41,163 nucleotides of DNA from JBNJEA01 sp051745395 (GTDB taxonomy: Bacteria > Desulfobacterota > Desulfobacteria > Desulfobacterales > Desulfosalsimonadaceae), in contig JBNJEA010000009.1 in assembly GCA_051745395.1 (NCBI GenBank), positions 1 through 41,163 of the forward strand, in the 5' to 3' direction. The notes beneath the pieces were generated by a model, which saw only the letters and a program-made list of their open reading frames with translations, had not been told where the DNA came from and did no database searches. Shown here piece after piece: positions 7,772 to 15,799 of this stretch (positions within the stretch are counted from its first letter, which is position 1; the number at the start of each line of letters is the position of its first letter). The position numbers were made by a program, and so were the translations under genes.

Positions 7772-9490
7772 CTATATCCAGATTTCAATCTTGAAAAACC
7801 GGAAAAAGAGGAAAAACAGCACCACGGCCAAAATGACCTTGAGCTGGACCTCTGAGAACAACTTCTGGGCCCGGCTGCCGATCACCCCGCCGGCAAAACC
7901 GCCGATGATAATGGCCAGGGCGATCCACAGATCCGGCAGATAGCCGCTGATCAGATACCCGATAAAGGAGCCGATACTGCTGAAACAGGTCCCCACCAGG
8001 GCAATGGGCACGGCCACGTACATGGGCAGGGCCCCGACCATGGTCATAATCGGGGTGAGTAAAAAACCGCCGCCGATGCCGAAACAGCGCGAGACAATGC
8101 CGATGCCCAGGCCAATGATGCCGAAAAGCAGGGGATTGATCTTAAATTCCTCGCCCCAGAACTTGAACCGGTAATTGGTCAATTTGCTGGCACCGGTCGA
8201 TATCGGCTCAATCCGGCCCATCTCCGCGGCCCGCCCTTCTTCCTTGGCGCGCTGGACCTCCTGGTTGAACTTTTCGGTCATGGCCTTGATGTTTTTGCGT
8301 TTTTCCATGACACGCGGGGTGAGTTCATAGACAGTGCGGATGCCCATGAGCACCACCAGCACGGCCAGCCATTCCTTGTAGGAGGCCATCGGCAGAAACT
8401 GGGTGACATAGGCGCCGAGCCAGATGGAGCCGATCAGAATGCCTACACCGAAGGACAGCCCCACGGGCCAGGCCACCCGGTGTTCCTTGATGGCATACCG
8501 GTAAAAAGAACCCAGCGGGGAAAACAGCGTCAGCGCCACGTTGGAGGGCCGCAGCACGTTGGCGGCATTCAGCCCCACCGGCCCCATGGTATTGACCACC
8601 ATGACCTGGTAGGCGGCCATGAGCATACCGCCGGCCGCGCCGATTAAGGAAAAGAAGGCGCCGACGACAATGGCGCCGAGAATGATCCAGATCGGATTCA
8701 TGTACCGGCCGCCCATTGACAGCCAGAAACCGTCTCCGGCCAGGTTATAGGAACCGATTTTTTCGCCGTTGACCAATACATCAAAATCCGTGTCCGGCGG
8801 AGTATGGCGGAAGGAGTCAAACGTGGCGGTAAACTCGCCGGTTTGCTTGTTTAAATCGATAGTAGTGCCCTCATCCCAGTAGTTGCCGTTTTTTTCGTAA
8901 TCGGTGAGAACACTTCGGGCAAAGATGGTTACCTTGCCCACCTGGGTCCGTTCCTTGGTGATCGTATTGATCCCATAGTCGGTTTCGTGATTGTAGCGGA
9001 AAAAATCCCACTGGGGCTGACTGTTGATCGGGCCGAGCATTTGCCTGACTTCGGGGGAAAGCTGCTGCCAATCGGCAAGTTCAAACATCTCGGTGCTGTA
9101 GATTCCCTTGGCAAAGGATGGTCCGCCAAAGCGTTTTTCAACAACCTTGCCGAATTCATCCGGTTTATTGGTGAGCATGTAGTAAAACACCGGCGCCGAG
9201 GTATCCATCTCGAAACTGTTGTCGGCCACGGCATCTTTCAAGGTTTTGAGCTCGTTGACACCGCCGGCATCTTGCGGCTCAAATTCGCGCTGCGATGAAA
9301 CGGCAATGTAGAGGTCTTCGCCCGGCTGGATCTGGCCGCTAATGGTGATTTTCTCCCCCGCCTTGTACTGCTGCCGGGCCACCTGGGCATCGATTGCCTG
9401 CTGGGCCGTCAAAGACGACACCCCTCCCACGAGTAGCAGCACAAGCGCCAACAAGGCCACCACCGTTTTTTTCGACTGTAGAAACGCCAT
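7772..9490 (-). CDS. TSUP (TauE/SafE) family transporter with N-terminal periplasmic domain
   Basis: This 573-residue protein is first in the operon. A signal anchor (about 8-30) leads into a periplasmic region of about 230 residues, predicted beta-rich, of no recognised family. Two TSUP halves follow, each opening with a glycine-rich helix (S-L-I-G-A-A-G-G and F-G-I-G-G-G-F-L-L-T-P) and joined by a charged cytoplasmic linker (about 400-450). TSUP members export or import sulfite, sulfonates or other organic anions. Beside a thiosulfate/polysulfide-type reductase, sulfite is the natural guess. The start at 9490 is supported by GGGAGGG 6 bases upstream and by the signal sequence; the longer open frame would run through the promoter. 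Confidence 0.88.
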   Translation of the reverse strand: MAFLQSKKTVVALLALVLLLVGGVSSLTAQQAIDAQVARQQYKAGEKITISGQIQPGEDLYIAVSSQREFEPQDAGGVNELKTLKDAVADNSFEMDTSAPVFYYMLTNKPDEFGKVVEKRFGGPSFAKGIYSTEMFELADWQQLSPEVRQMLGPINSQPQWDFFRYNHETDYGINTITKERTQVGKVTIFARSVLTDYEKNGNYWDEGTTIDLNKQTGEFTATFDSFRHTPPDTDFDVLVNGEKIGSYNLAGDGFWLSMGGRYMNPIWIILGAIVVGAFFSLIGAAGGMLMAAYQVMVVNTMGPVGLNAANVLRPSNVALTLFSPLGSFYRYAIKEHRVAWPVGLSFGVGILIGSIWLGAYVTQFLPMASYKEWLAVLVVLMGIRTVYELTPRVMEKRKNIKAMTEKFNQEVQRAKEEGRAAEMGRIEPISTGASKLTNYRFKFWGEEFKINPLLFGIIGLGIGIVSRCFGIGGGFLLTPIMTMVGALPMYVAVPIALVGTCFSSIGSFIGYLISGYLPDLWIALAIIIGGFAGGVIGSRAQKLFSEVQLKVILAVVLFFLFFRFFKIEIWI

Positions 9491-9618
9491 ACAACCCTCC
9501 CTGTTTAGATTAAAAGCAAAAGGTCCCAATTGATGAATATAATTATAATCTTTACACAATAAAATGTCGCATACCTTGTTTTCCGATGCCGCCGACCACT
9601 GAGGCATTACTGGATTAA

Positions 9619-9634
9619 AGCAATATATATGCCA
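9619..9634 (-). promoter_or_regulatory. Sigma-54 promoter of the TSUP-molybdoenzyme operon
   Basis: The minus strand reads TGGCAT-ATATA-TTGCT. GG and GC are exactly ten bases apart, as sigma-54 holoenzyme requires, and five of the six bases TGGCAT plus all of TTGC match consensus. Transcription would begin near 9608, giving a leader of about 118 bases. A sigma-54 activator gene lies in the divergent operon. Confidence 0.8.
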
Positions 9635-9734
9635 CCGAAAAATTGACCTGACGAGGGCGCTACGGAAGCCGGATTCACGATCTGCGGGCCTCGACAACGA
9701 CGGCGGGCAGAGCCTGAAATCATAATGCAGGCAC

Positions 9735-9856
9735 TTTGCACAAAAAAGTGCATAAATTTTATTGCACTGAAATATTTTTCATGCAATCTTTCAAATCACC
9801 TTGATACACTGACAAAAATGGCATCCCGAAACCGGGTGCAATATTTTTACTGCAAA
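9735..9856. promoter_or_regulatory. Cluster of TGCA palindromes, probable activator binding sites
   Basis: Two sites share the plan TGCA-N10-TGCA with A/T-rich centres: AGTGCA...TGCACT at 9747-9768 (perfect arms) and GGTGCA...TGCAAA at 9835-9856. Extra half-sites occur at 9737-9740 and 9781-9785. The cluster lies 100-220 bases upstream of the minus-strand sigma-54 promoter and 100-200 upstream of the plus-strand one, the usual distance for NtrC-type enhancers acting by DNA looping. Confidence 0.6.
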
Positions 9857-9951
9857 AAAAACTTAGCAGGGGGCGTTTTTTGAGCCTTATCCGGCAGATG
9901 CCTACCCGCTGGCCCAAAAGGCCCCGGAATCACAGCAACAAAACGCCTTTC

Positions 9952-9968
9952 TGGCATGTCAATTGCAT
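9952..9968 (+). promoter_or_regulatory. Sigma-54 promoter of the sensor-regulator operon
   Basis: TGGCAT-GTCAA-TTGCAT has GG and GC ten bases apart. Transcription would start near 9977. This places the true start of the first gene at 10015 or 10030, not in the open frame running back to 9880. It implies that the regulator drives its own operon. Confidence 0.75.
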
Positions 9969-10014
9969 CGGGACCAACGGAAATCACCCGTTATACCCGA
10001 ATTCGAAAAAATCG

Positions 10015-10512
10015 ATGACATCTATTCTTATGAGACGCAACCAAACCATCATCGTCGGGCTTATTTTACTCTCCACGGCGATGCCGGCGCAGGCAACCCA
10101 GGTCCACGGGGCCCCGGAAGGGCTGTATGCCCACCAGTTTTCGCACCTGTTTTTCATTTTCGCCATGGCCATTTTAATATACTGGCTCCGATCCCGACGC
10201 CTGGTACGGGATACGGGATGGCGTCATATTCAGTATGCCGCCGTATTTTTTATCGCCTGGTCCGTTGACGCCTTTTTTGTCCATTTCATGGATGAACAGA
10301 TGCTGTGGATCCGCATTGATCCATTGGGGCCGTGGCGGATTCAACTCCATACCCCGGCCGGTTTTGGCTGGCTGATCGAGCTGTATTACCTGATGAAGCT
10401 CGATCATCTCCTGTGTGTCCCCGCTCTGGTATTTCTCTACGCGGGACTTCGCCGCCTGACCGCCGAAAAGCAAGACCCCGCAGCCATCCGGGGCGAAGGA
10501 GACAAACCGTGA
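10015..10512 (+). CDS. Small histidine-rich membrane protein, partner of the histidine kinase
   Basis: No family is recognised. The 165-residue protein begins with a signal-like segment ending in A-M-P-A-Q-A, then three or four hydrophobic helices. Histidines sit in or next to the helices: A-H-Q-F-S-H-L-F-F, W-R-H-I-Q-Y, F-V-H-F-M-D-E and K-L-D-H-L-L. This could suit haem b, metal or quinone binding, but no motif proves it. Starts at 10015 or 10030 are possible; neither has a clear ribosome site. The stop overlaps the GTG start of the kinase (GTGA), so translation is coupled. The likely role is a sensing subunit for the kinase. Confidence 0.7.
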   Translation: MTSILMRRNQTIIVGLILLSTAMPAQATQVHGAPEGLYAHQFSHLFFIFAMAILIYWLRSRRLVRDTGWRHIQYAAVFFIAWSVDAFFVHFMDEQMLWIRIDPLGPWRIQLHTPAGFGWLIELYYLMKLDHLLCVPALVFLYAGLRRLTAEKQDPAAIRGEGDKP

Positions 10513-11687
10513 TCCTCTCGGCTTTGCCCATCCGGACGGTCGACATGCTCGGCTCCATGCTGATGATCGTGTTTGCGGTGCTGTGTATCCGGCAGGTCAT
10601 CCGGCTGCGGCGAAGCGACCCGGACAACCTGGTCTGGACCTATCTGTGGTGGCTGAGCTGGTGTTTGGCCGGATTTGCGGTTTCCCGCTCCGGCGGCCAC
10701 ATCATCAAGCAGTTTTGCTTTATTTTTGACCAGCCCGAGCTCTGGGCCGGACTTCAGCCGTTTTCCGGGGGCATCAATACCGTCCTGCTCATTATCGTGG
10801 CCGCCGTCACCCTGTTTTTCAACCGGGCCTGGCACGTCTATCAGCAGATCACCGCCGACAAGCAGGCATTGCAGTCCGCCCACACGGATCTTCTGGCCTT
10901 GAACGAAAGCCTTGAAAAGCGGGTTCAGGAGCGCACCGATGCCTTGATCCAACACGAAAAACAAATGGCCCTTGCCGACCGACTGGCCTCCATCGGCCAG
11001 CTTTCTTCGGGTATTGCCCACGAAATCAACAACCCGCTGGGCATTATCCAGGGCTATACCCAGTTGCTGCTGCGCGACGAACCCGAAAACACGCAACGGC
11101 ACAATGACCTGCACGTGATTTTAAAGCATGCCAAAACCTGCAAAACCATCGTGGAGGACCTGCTGAACTTCGCCCGGCGCTCCAAGCCCCATATGGAAGA
11201 CATCGACATCCACGACGTCATCGATGAGGCCCTGATCTTTATTCAACACCGGTCGAAAATGGAAAACGTGGACATTCAAAAAGACTTCGGCACCGAGATC
11301 CCCAAAATCCGCATGGATGAAAAAAAGATCAAACAGGTGCTGGTCAACCTGGTGATGAACGCCGGCCATGCCGTGGAAAACCAGGGCAGCATCACCATTT
11401 CCACCCGCTACGAGGCCCCGGACGGACAACTGGTCATCGGCGTGGCCGATAACGGCTACGGGGTGGAGGAAAAACACCTGTCCCGGATCTTTGACCCGTT
11501 TTTTACCACCAAGCCCACCGGCGAGGGTACGGGACTGGGCCTGGCGGTCAGCTACGGCATTATCAAAAGCCACAACGGCGATATCCGGGTAAAAAGCCAA
11601 CCCGGCAAGGGCACGGATTTTCGCATCGTATTGCCGGTGGACCGGAAAACGGCGCAGCCCGGGGCAACGGAAATCACCCATGACTGA
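10509..11687 (+). CDS. Membrane sensor histidine kinase
   Basis: This 392-residue protein starts with GTG; AAGGAG lies 7 bases before it and the codon overlaps the previous stop. Three or four membrane helices occupy about 8-110, then a coiled coil (about 118-150, L-E-K-R-V-Q-E-R-T). The HisKA phosphorylation site is S-G-I-A-H-E-I-N-N-P-L, and the HATPase domain has N-box (N-L-V-M-N-A-G), G1 (D-N-G-Y-G-V) and G2 (G-T-G-L-G-L-A) motifs. No PAS or GAF domain is present, so the signal must enter through the membrane part or the small partner protein. It overlaps the response regulator by 8 bases. Its presumed role is to phosphorylate that regulator in response to a sulfur compound or redox state. 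Confidence 0.93.
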   Translation: MILSALPIRTVDMLGSMLMIVFAVLCIRQVIRLRRSDPDNLVWTYLWWLSWCLAGFAVSRSGGHIIKQFCFIFDQPELWAGLQPFSGGINTVLLIIVAAVTLFFNRAWHVYQQITADKQALQSAHTDLLALNESLEKRVQERTDALIQHEKQMALADRLASIGQLSSGIAHEINNPLGIIQGYTQLLLRDEPENTQRHNDLHVILKHAKTCKTIVEDLLNFARRSKPHMEDIDIHDVIDEALIFIQHRSKMENVDIQKDFGTEIPKIRMDEKKIKQVLVNLVMNAGHAVENQGSITISTRYEAPDGQLVIGVADNGYGVEEKHLSRIFDPFFTTKPTGEGTGLGLAVSYGIIKSHNGDIRVKSQPGKGTDFRIVLPVDRKTAQPGATEITHD

Positions 11688-13086
11688 TACCCCGGCCATA
11701 CTGATCGTAGACGACGAGCAAGACATGCTCCACCTGCTCCAACGCAGCCTGGCCCCGGACCTAAACTGCCGGATACAGACGGCGGGTTCGGGAAAAACGG
11801 CGCTGCAAATGCTTGCAAAACAGCGGTTTGACCTGGTGCTTGTCGATATCAAGATGCCCGAAATGGACGGTTTGGAGCTGCTGGAACTGATCCGGCGGAA
11901 ATGGCCGGATGTAACGGTGGTGATGATGACGGCCTACGGCACCATTGAAACGGCCGTGGATGCCATGAAACAAGGGGCCTATGACTTTATCACAAAACCG
12001 TTTGACCATGAGACCCTGGTGCTGCGGCTGGAAAAGGCGCTGGAGCGCAGTGCGTTGTTGGCGGAAAACCGGCGGCTCCGGCAATCGACCGGCGACGGGG
12101 AAAACGAGTTCTGCGGCCTGGTGGGCAAGAGTGCCGCCATGCAGCGGGTTTTTGAAACCATCCGGACCGTTGCCGCCACCGAACTCACCGTTTTGATCAC
12201 CGGCGAATCGGGCACCGGCAAGGACCTGACCGCCCGGGCGGTGCATGCCTTGAGCGGCCGCAAAAACGGCCCGTGCGTTTCCGTCAATTGCCCCACGGTG
12301 CCCGAACAGATCCTGGAAAGCGAATTGTTTGGTTACAAGAAAGGCGCATTTACCCATGCCACGCAAAACAAGCAGGGCCTGTTCCAGGAAGCCGACGGCG
12401 GCTCCATATTTCTCGACGAAATCGGCGATGTCAGCCCGCCGATCCAGACCAAGCTGCTGCGCGTGCTACAGGAACGCGAAATCAAACCCCTGGGCGACAC
12501 CCGGACCATCCAGGTGGATGTGCGCATCATCGCCTCGACCAACCAGGACTTAAAGGAAAAAATGCGGCAGGGCACCTTTCGGGAGGATTTTTTTTACCGG
12601 ATCAACGTGCTGCCCATCGAACTGCCGCCGCTTCGCCATCGGCCGGAAGACATCCCGCTGATTGCCGAACACCTCCTGCAAAAGCACCGGAACCGCCTGA
12701 ACAAGCCGGACAAGATCCTTTCCCCGGAAGTCGTCAGCCACCTCCAAACCCGCCAATGGGACGGCAATATCCGGGAACTGGAAAACGTTATCACCCAGGC
12801 CATCCTTTTTTCCGCCACCGAAACCATCCGCCCCCAAGACCTCGGCGAAATGGCCGTCCAGAGCGGCCGCACCGCTGCAACCGAGCGCCTGGATATCCAG
12901 CACATGGACTACCGGGAGGCCAAGGAAGCGGTCTTGCAGCAATTCAACGCCGATTACATCGGCCGCCTGCTGGCGGAAAACGACGGCAACGTCACCCGTG
13001 CGGCCCGGCAATGCGGCCTGGAGCGCCAGTCTTTGCAGCAGATCATGCGCCGCTACGATATCCGCGCCGAAGATTTCCGGTCATGA
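11680..13086 (+). CDS. NtrC-family sigma-54 response regulator
   Basis: This 468-residue protein has a receiver domain (1-120, phosphoacceptor D56 in V-D-I-K-M-P), an AAA+ domain (about 145-375; Walker A GESGTGKD at 175-182, Walker B F-L-D-E-I-G-D) and a Fis-type HTH at the C-terminus (T-R-A-A-R-Q-C-G-L). The sigma-54 contact loop reads GAFTHA (222-227) instead of GAFTGA. It is the natural activator of both sigma-54 promoters in the 9.5-10 kb divergent region. Its stop codon overlaps the stop of the convergent gene: TCATGA at 13081-13086 serves both strands. Confidence 0.95.
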   Translation: MTDTPAILIVDDEQDMLHLLQRSLAPDLNCRIQTAGSGKTALQMLAKQRFDLVLVDIKMPEMDGLELLELIRRKWPDVTVVMMTAYGTIETAVDAMKQGAYDFITKPFDHETLVLRLEKALERSALLAENRRLRQSTGDGENEFCGLVGKSAAMQRVFETIRTVAATELTVLITGESGTGKDLTARAVHALSGRKNGPCVSVNCPTVPEQILESELFGYKKGAFTHATQNKQGLFQEADGGSIFLDEIGDVSPPIQTKLLRVLQEREIKPLGDTRTIQVDVRIIASTNQDLKEKMRQGTFREDFFYRINVLPIELPPLRHRPEDIPLIAEHLLQKHRNRLNKPDKILSPEVVSHLQTRQWDGNIRELENVITQAILFSATETIRPQDLGEMAVQSGRTAATERLDIQHMDYREAKEAVLQQFNADYIGRLLAENDGNVTRAARQCGLERQSLQQIMRRYDIRAEDFRS

Positions 13087-13119
13087 ACCACCGCAGCATC
13101 CGTTTTCATCGTAAATCTC
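13064..13119. repeat. Direct repeat, copy 1 (56 bp, exact)
   Basis: This stretch covers the last codons of the response regulator and the 3' end of the convergent sensor gene. It recurs without a mismatch at 14975-15030 (offset 1911); after that the copies diverge but stay clearly related along the CxxC-module coding region. Confidence 0.9.
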
Positions 13120-14898
13120 CAAATCCGGGTAATGGCGCCTGGCACAGTCCGGACAGATGCTGTGGCTGAACTCGGCGTCGGAATGCTTTTCTATGTAGGC
13201 CTCGAGCCGATTCCAGTACCCGGTGTCGTCTCTGATTTTTTTGCAATGCGAACAAATCGGCAGCAGGCCGCGCAACAGTTTCAGGTTGTTTAAGGCGTCC
13301 TGGAGTTCGGCGATCAGGCGTTTTTGTTCCTTTTCCGCTACGATCCGGTCGGTGACATCGATCAGAGAGGCGACACTTTCGCTGGTTTCCGGGATCATGC
13401 CCACGGTGATAAAAATATGGCGCTGCTCGTTGTACCGATTGACAAACCGGAATTCATAATGGTTGGGCACGTCGTTTTTCCCCGCCCGCCGCTGTTGATG
13501 AAATGACTGCATCTGGGCCGTGTCCGCTTCGTGGACAAATGCGTGCCAGCTTTTGCGGTTTTCGACTTCTTCGCGGCCATAGCCGAACAATTTTTCAAAC
13601 TGCGAATTGACCATGGTAATGGTGGTATCCGGGGCAATGGTAATCATGGCCGTGCCCGTGTACTCGAAAATCGTCCGGTACTTCTGCTCGGAAAACCGGA
13701 CCCGTCGGTTGGCCCGCCGGATTTTGACTCCCCCGGCAAGCAACAGAATCACTACCGTGGACAGAAACACCAAAAGGCTGCCAAACACCACGGTCCGGTT
13801 GTCTTGATACAAATTCAGCAGCGTCGGCGGCCGGTTGATCACGATGCGGTCTCGGGGCAGATTTGAAAGGGCGATATCGTGTTTTTGCAACATCTCGTAA
13901 TCAAAAAAGTACCGATTCGGGCTTTTCATGATCACGCCGATGTCATTGATATCGTTGCCGGCAATCACCCGGCCGGCCATTTCAGCGGCCTTTTTCCCCT
14001 GGTAATAGCCGCTGGCAAGCATGCCGCCGACAACACCGAAACCCAGGTTAAAGTCCCATGTGCTGTAAATGGGCACCGGGCTGGCCGCCTCGACCCGCGA
14101 AATGACTTCCTTGTTATCAAAAAACCGGCCATCGGGATTGCGGAAAAAAAAGGTGTACAATATGATGCTGTTGTCATCCAGGGCGCGGACCTTGTCCAGT
14201 ATGGCCGGCAATGCAAGACCGTCCGTGAACACAAACTCCGCCCGATCCTGCCACAGACGGCTTTCCTTTACAATCCGGCCATGCACCTTTACCCCGGTCT
14301 TTGTCCCGTCATTGATGACCAGAATTTTCTCTGTTGCCGGATGCAGCTCAAAAATCAGGGACAGGGTTTCACGAATGCCGGCGGTTTCATTGACACCGGC
14401 AATATTTCGGGTATTTTCGAGTCGATCCGGGGCAAGGTAGTTGACCCCGCAGAATATATACGGCGTGGCCCCGAAAAGATCGGCCCGGTATTTTTGTAAA
14501 AAATCAAAGGCATTGTCATCGGAAGAGAGAATCAAATCGACATCAATATCGCTGTATTTTTCCTTATAGGTGCGATAAAGCTGCGTCATGTAGGCCTCGC
14601 CGGCGACTCGCTTGGTATCCATATACTCCACAAAAAACGATATGGGACGGTCAAAATCGGCGGTCTCAAAAGAGTCCCGGATGCCTTTCCGGAGGTCATC
14701 GGACCATTTATAGCCCTGGTGGTAGGAATTAAAATAGACGATGCGAAAGGGCTGTGGCTTTACATCGGCAACACCCGCAACGGTCTGGCCATGTGCGGTC
14801 GCTATTGCCTGACCGCAAAACACCATACACAACCCGGCCAATGTCATGCACAAACAACAAAACCATCGGCCATGTTCAAATATCGGGGCTATTTTCAA
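13081..14898 (-). CDS. ABC-type substrate-binding domain + PAS sensor with C-terminal CxxC module
   Basis: The 605-residue protein has a signal peptide (about 14-36) and a periplasmic substrate-binding-like domain of the PF04392 type (about 50-345). One membrane helix follows (about 368-390), then a PAS domain (about 400-525). The C-terminal module (about 540-605) reads L-L-P-I-C-S-H-C-K-K-I-R-D-D...G-Y-W and, later, F-S-H-S-I-C-P-D-C-A, ending NGCCGGS. No kinase, GGDEF, EAL or HTH domain is present. The module is common at the end of sensor proteins in this lineage and probably binds a metal; its role is not known to me. It converges on the regulator gene, and the stop codons overlap. Confidence 0.8.
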   Translation of the reverse strand: MKIAPIFEHGRWFCCLCMTLAGLCMVFCGQAIATAHGQTVAGVADVKPQPFRIVYFNSYHQGYKWSDDLRKGIRDSFETADFDRPISFFVEYMDTKRVAGEAYMTQLYRTYKEKYSDIDVDLILSSDDNAFDFLQKYRADLFGATPYIFCGVNYLAPDRLENTRNIAGVNETAGIRETLSLIFELHPATEKILVINDGTKTGVKVHGRIVKESRLWQDRAEFVFTDGLALPAILDKVRALDDNSIILYTFFFRNPDGRFFDNKEVISRVEAASPVPIYSTWDFNLGFGVVGGMLASGYYQGKKAAEMAGRVIAGNDINDIGVIMKSPNRYFFDYEMLQKHDIALSNLPRDRIVINRPPTLLNLYQDNRTVVFGSLLVFLSTVVILLLAGGVKIRRANRRVRFSEQKYRTIFEYTGTAMITIAPDTTITMVNSQFEKLFGYGREEVENRKSWHAFVHEADTAQMQSFHQQRRAGKNDVPNHYEFRFVNRYNEQRHIFITVGMIPETSESVASLIDVTDRIVAEKEQKRLIAELQDALNNLKLLRGLLPICSHCKKIRDDTGYWNRLEAYIEKHSDAEFSHSICPDCARRHYPDLEIYDENGCCGGS

Positions 14899-14974
14899 TT
14901 CAACATACCAAAATTCAAAAGTATCTGCGGCTATGGCCTCACATAGGGAGGGGGGGGTCAGGCACCGAAATAAG

Positions 14975-15030
14975 GCGCCGAAGATTTCCGGTCATGAACC
15001 ACCGCAGCATCCGTTTTCATCGTAAATCTC
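14975..15030. repeat. Direct repeat, copy 2 (56 bp, exact)
   Basis: An exact copy of 13064-13119. Its first 17 bases correspond to coding sequence of the response regulator gene but lie here outside any gene, so copy 1 is the likely source and this is the duplicate. A run of eight G (14950-14957) lies just beyond the boundary. Confidence 0.9.
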
Positions 15031-15684
15031 AAACTCCGGGTAAAGCGCTTTGGCACAGTCCGGACAGATGCTGTGGCTGAACTCGGCGTCGGAATGCTTT
15101 TGAATATAGGAGTCAACGGCGCTCCAATAGCCATTGTCATCCCGGATTTTTTTGCATTTCGCACACATCGGCAGCAGCCCTTCGAGCTGTTTTACATTTG
15201 CCAGCGCCCGTTTTAATTCATACGTCTGCCGGGCCATTTTAAAATGCGATTCGACAAGCTGTTTGAAATGATACATCAACAAAATGATTTCTTCGGAATA
15301 GATGTGCTTTTTGTCGTCATGGACGCAAATCGTGCCGAAAACATCCCCATTCGGCAGCATCAGCGGATATCCCATATAGGAAATCAGGTGATGCTCGATC
15401 TCCGGGGCCTGTCTCCATCTCTTCGATTCCAGGGCATTGGATACCTGCATCCGGTCTCTGTGCTCGATGACCGCTTCACAATAATGATGCGCCAGTTCCA
15501 CCCGCAACCCCTCATAAAAGGGGTTTCCGGGGTTTTGACTTACCTTGAAGGCCTCGATTTCGGGGCGGACCACTCTTGTGATGGCCGCCGATTTCACCTG
15601 GGCCAGACTGCACAGCAGGTCCACCATGTGCTGCCATTGATCAAAATCGATCATTTCCAGCGGATCAATGTCTTTGAGCTGCAT
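14992..15684 (-). CDS. GAF-like sensor protein with C-terminal CxxC module
   Basis: This 230-residue cytoplasmic protein has a GAF-like domain (about 10-150; G-Y-P-L-M-L-P-N-G-D-V-F-G-T-I-C-V-H is the typical core) and a short coiled linker. The same CxxC module as its neighbour follows (L-L-P-M-C-A-K-C-K-K-I-R-D-D, then S-I-C-P-D-C-A and NGCCGGS). It has no kinase, cyclase or DNA-binding output. AAAGGA precedes the ATG. The 3' end is nearly identical to that of the upstream sensor gene, which points to recent duplication or gene conversion. It may be a partner or decoy of other sensors sharing the module; function unknown. Confidence 0.75.
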   Translation of the reverse strand: MQLKDIDPLEMIDFDQWQHMVDLLCSLAQVKSAAITRVVRPEIEAFKVSQNPGNPFYEGLRVELAHHYCEAVIEHRDRMQVSNALESKRWRQAPEIEHHLISYMGYPLMLPNGDVFGTICVHDDKKHIYSEEIILLMYHFKQLVESHFKMARQTYELKRALANVKQLEGLLPMCAKCKKIRDDNGYWSAVDSYIQKHSDAEFSHSICPDCAKALYPEFEIYDENGCCGGS

Positions 15685-15799
15685 ATTCCTTTTCCTCTTT
15701 CCGGTCTGTCACTCACGCTGACGAGAACCCAAATTGAACGAGAAATCATGTTGGAATCGGATGGTATCGGCCTCGATTTGGATATGAAAGGAAAACATA

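Noticed and set aside
9491..9697. 69-residue N-terminal extension of the TSUP protein
   Set aside because: It would cover the sigma-54 promoter and put extra sequence before a clear signal anchor with a good ribosome site.
9880..10014. N-terminal extension of the histidine-rich membrane protein
   Set aside because: It would read through the sigma-54 promoter at 9952-9968 and adds residues unlike a membrane-protein start.
14946..14970. REP-type element next to the G8 run (GGGGTCAGGCACC)
   Set aside because: It resembles repeats linked to REP-associated transposases, but only one short copy is present and no inverted partner was found.
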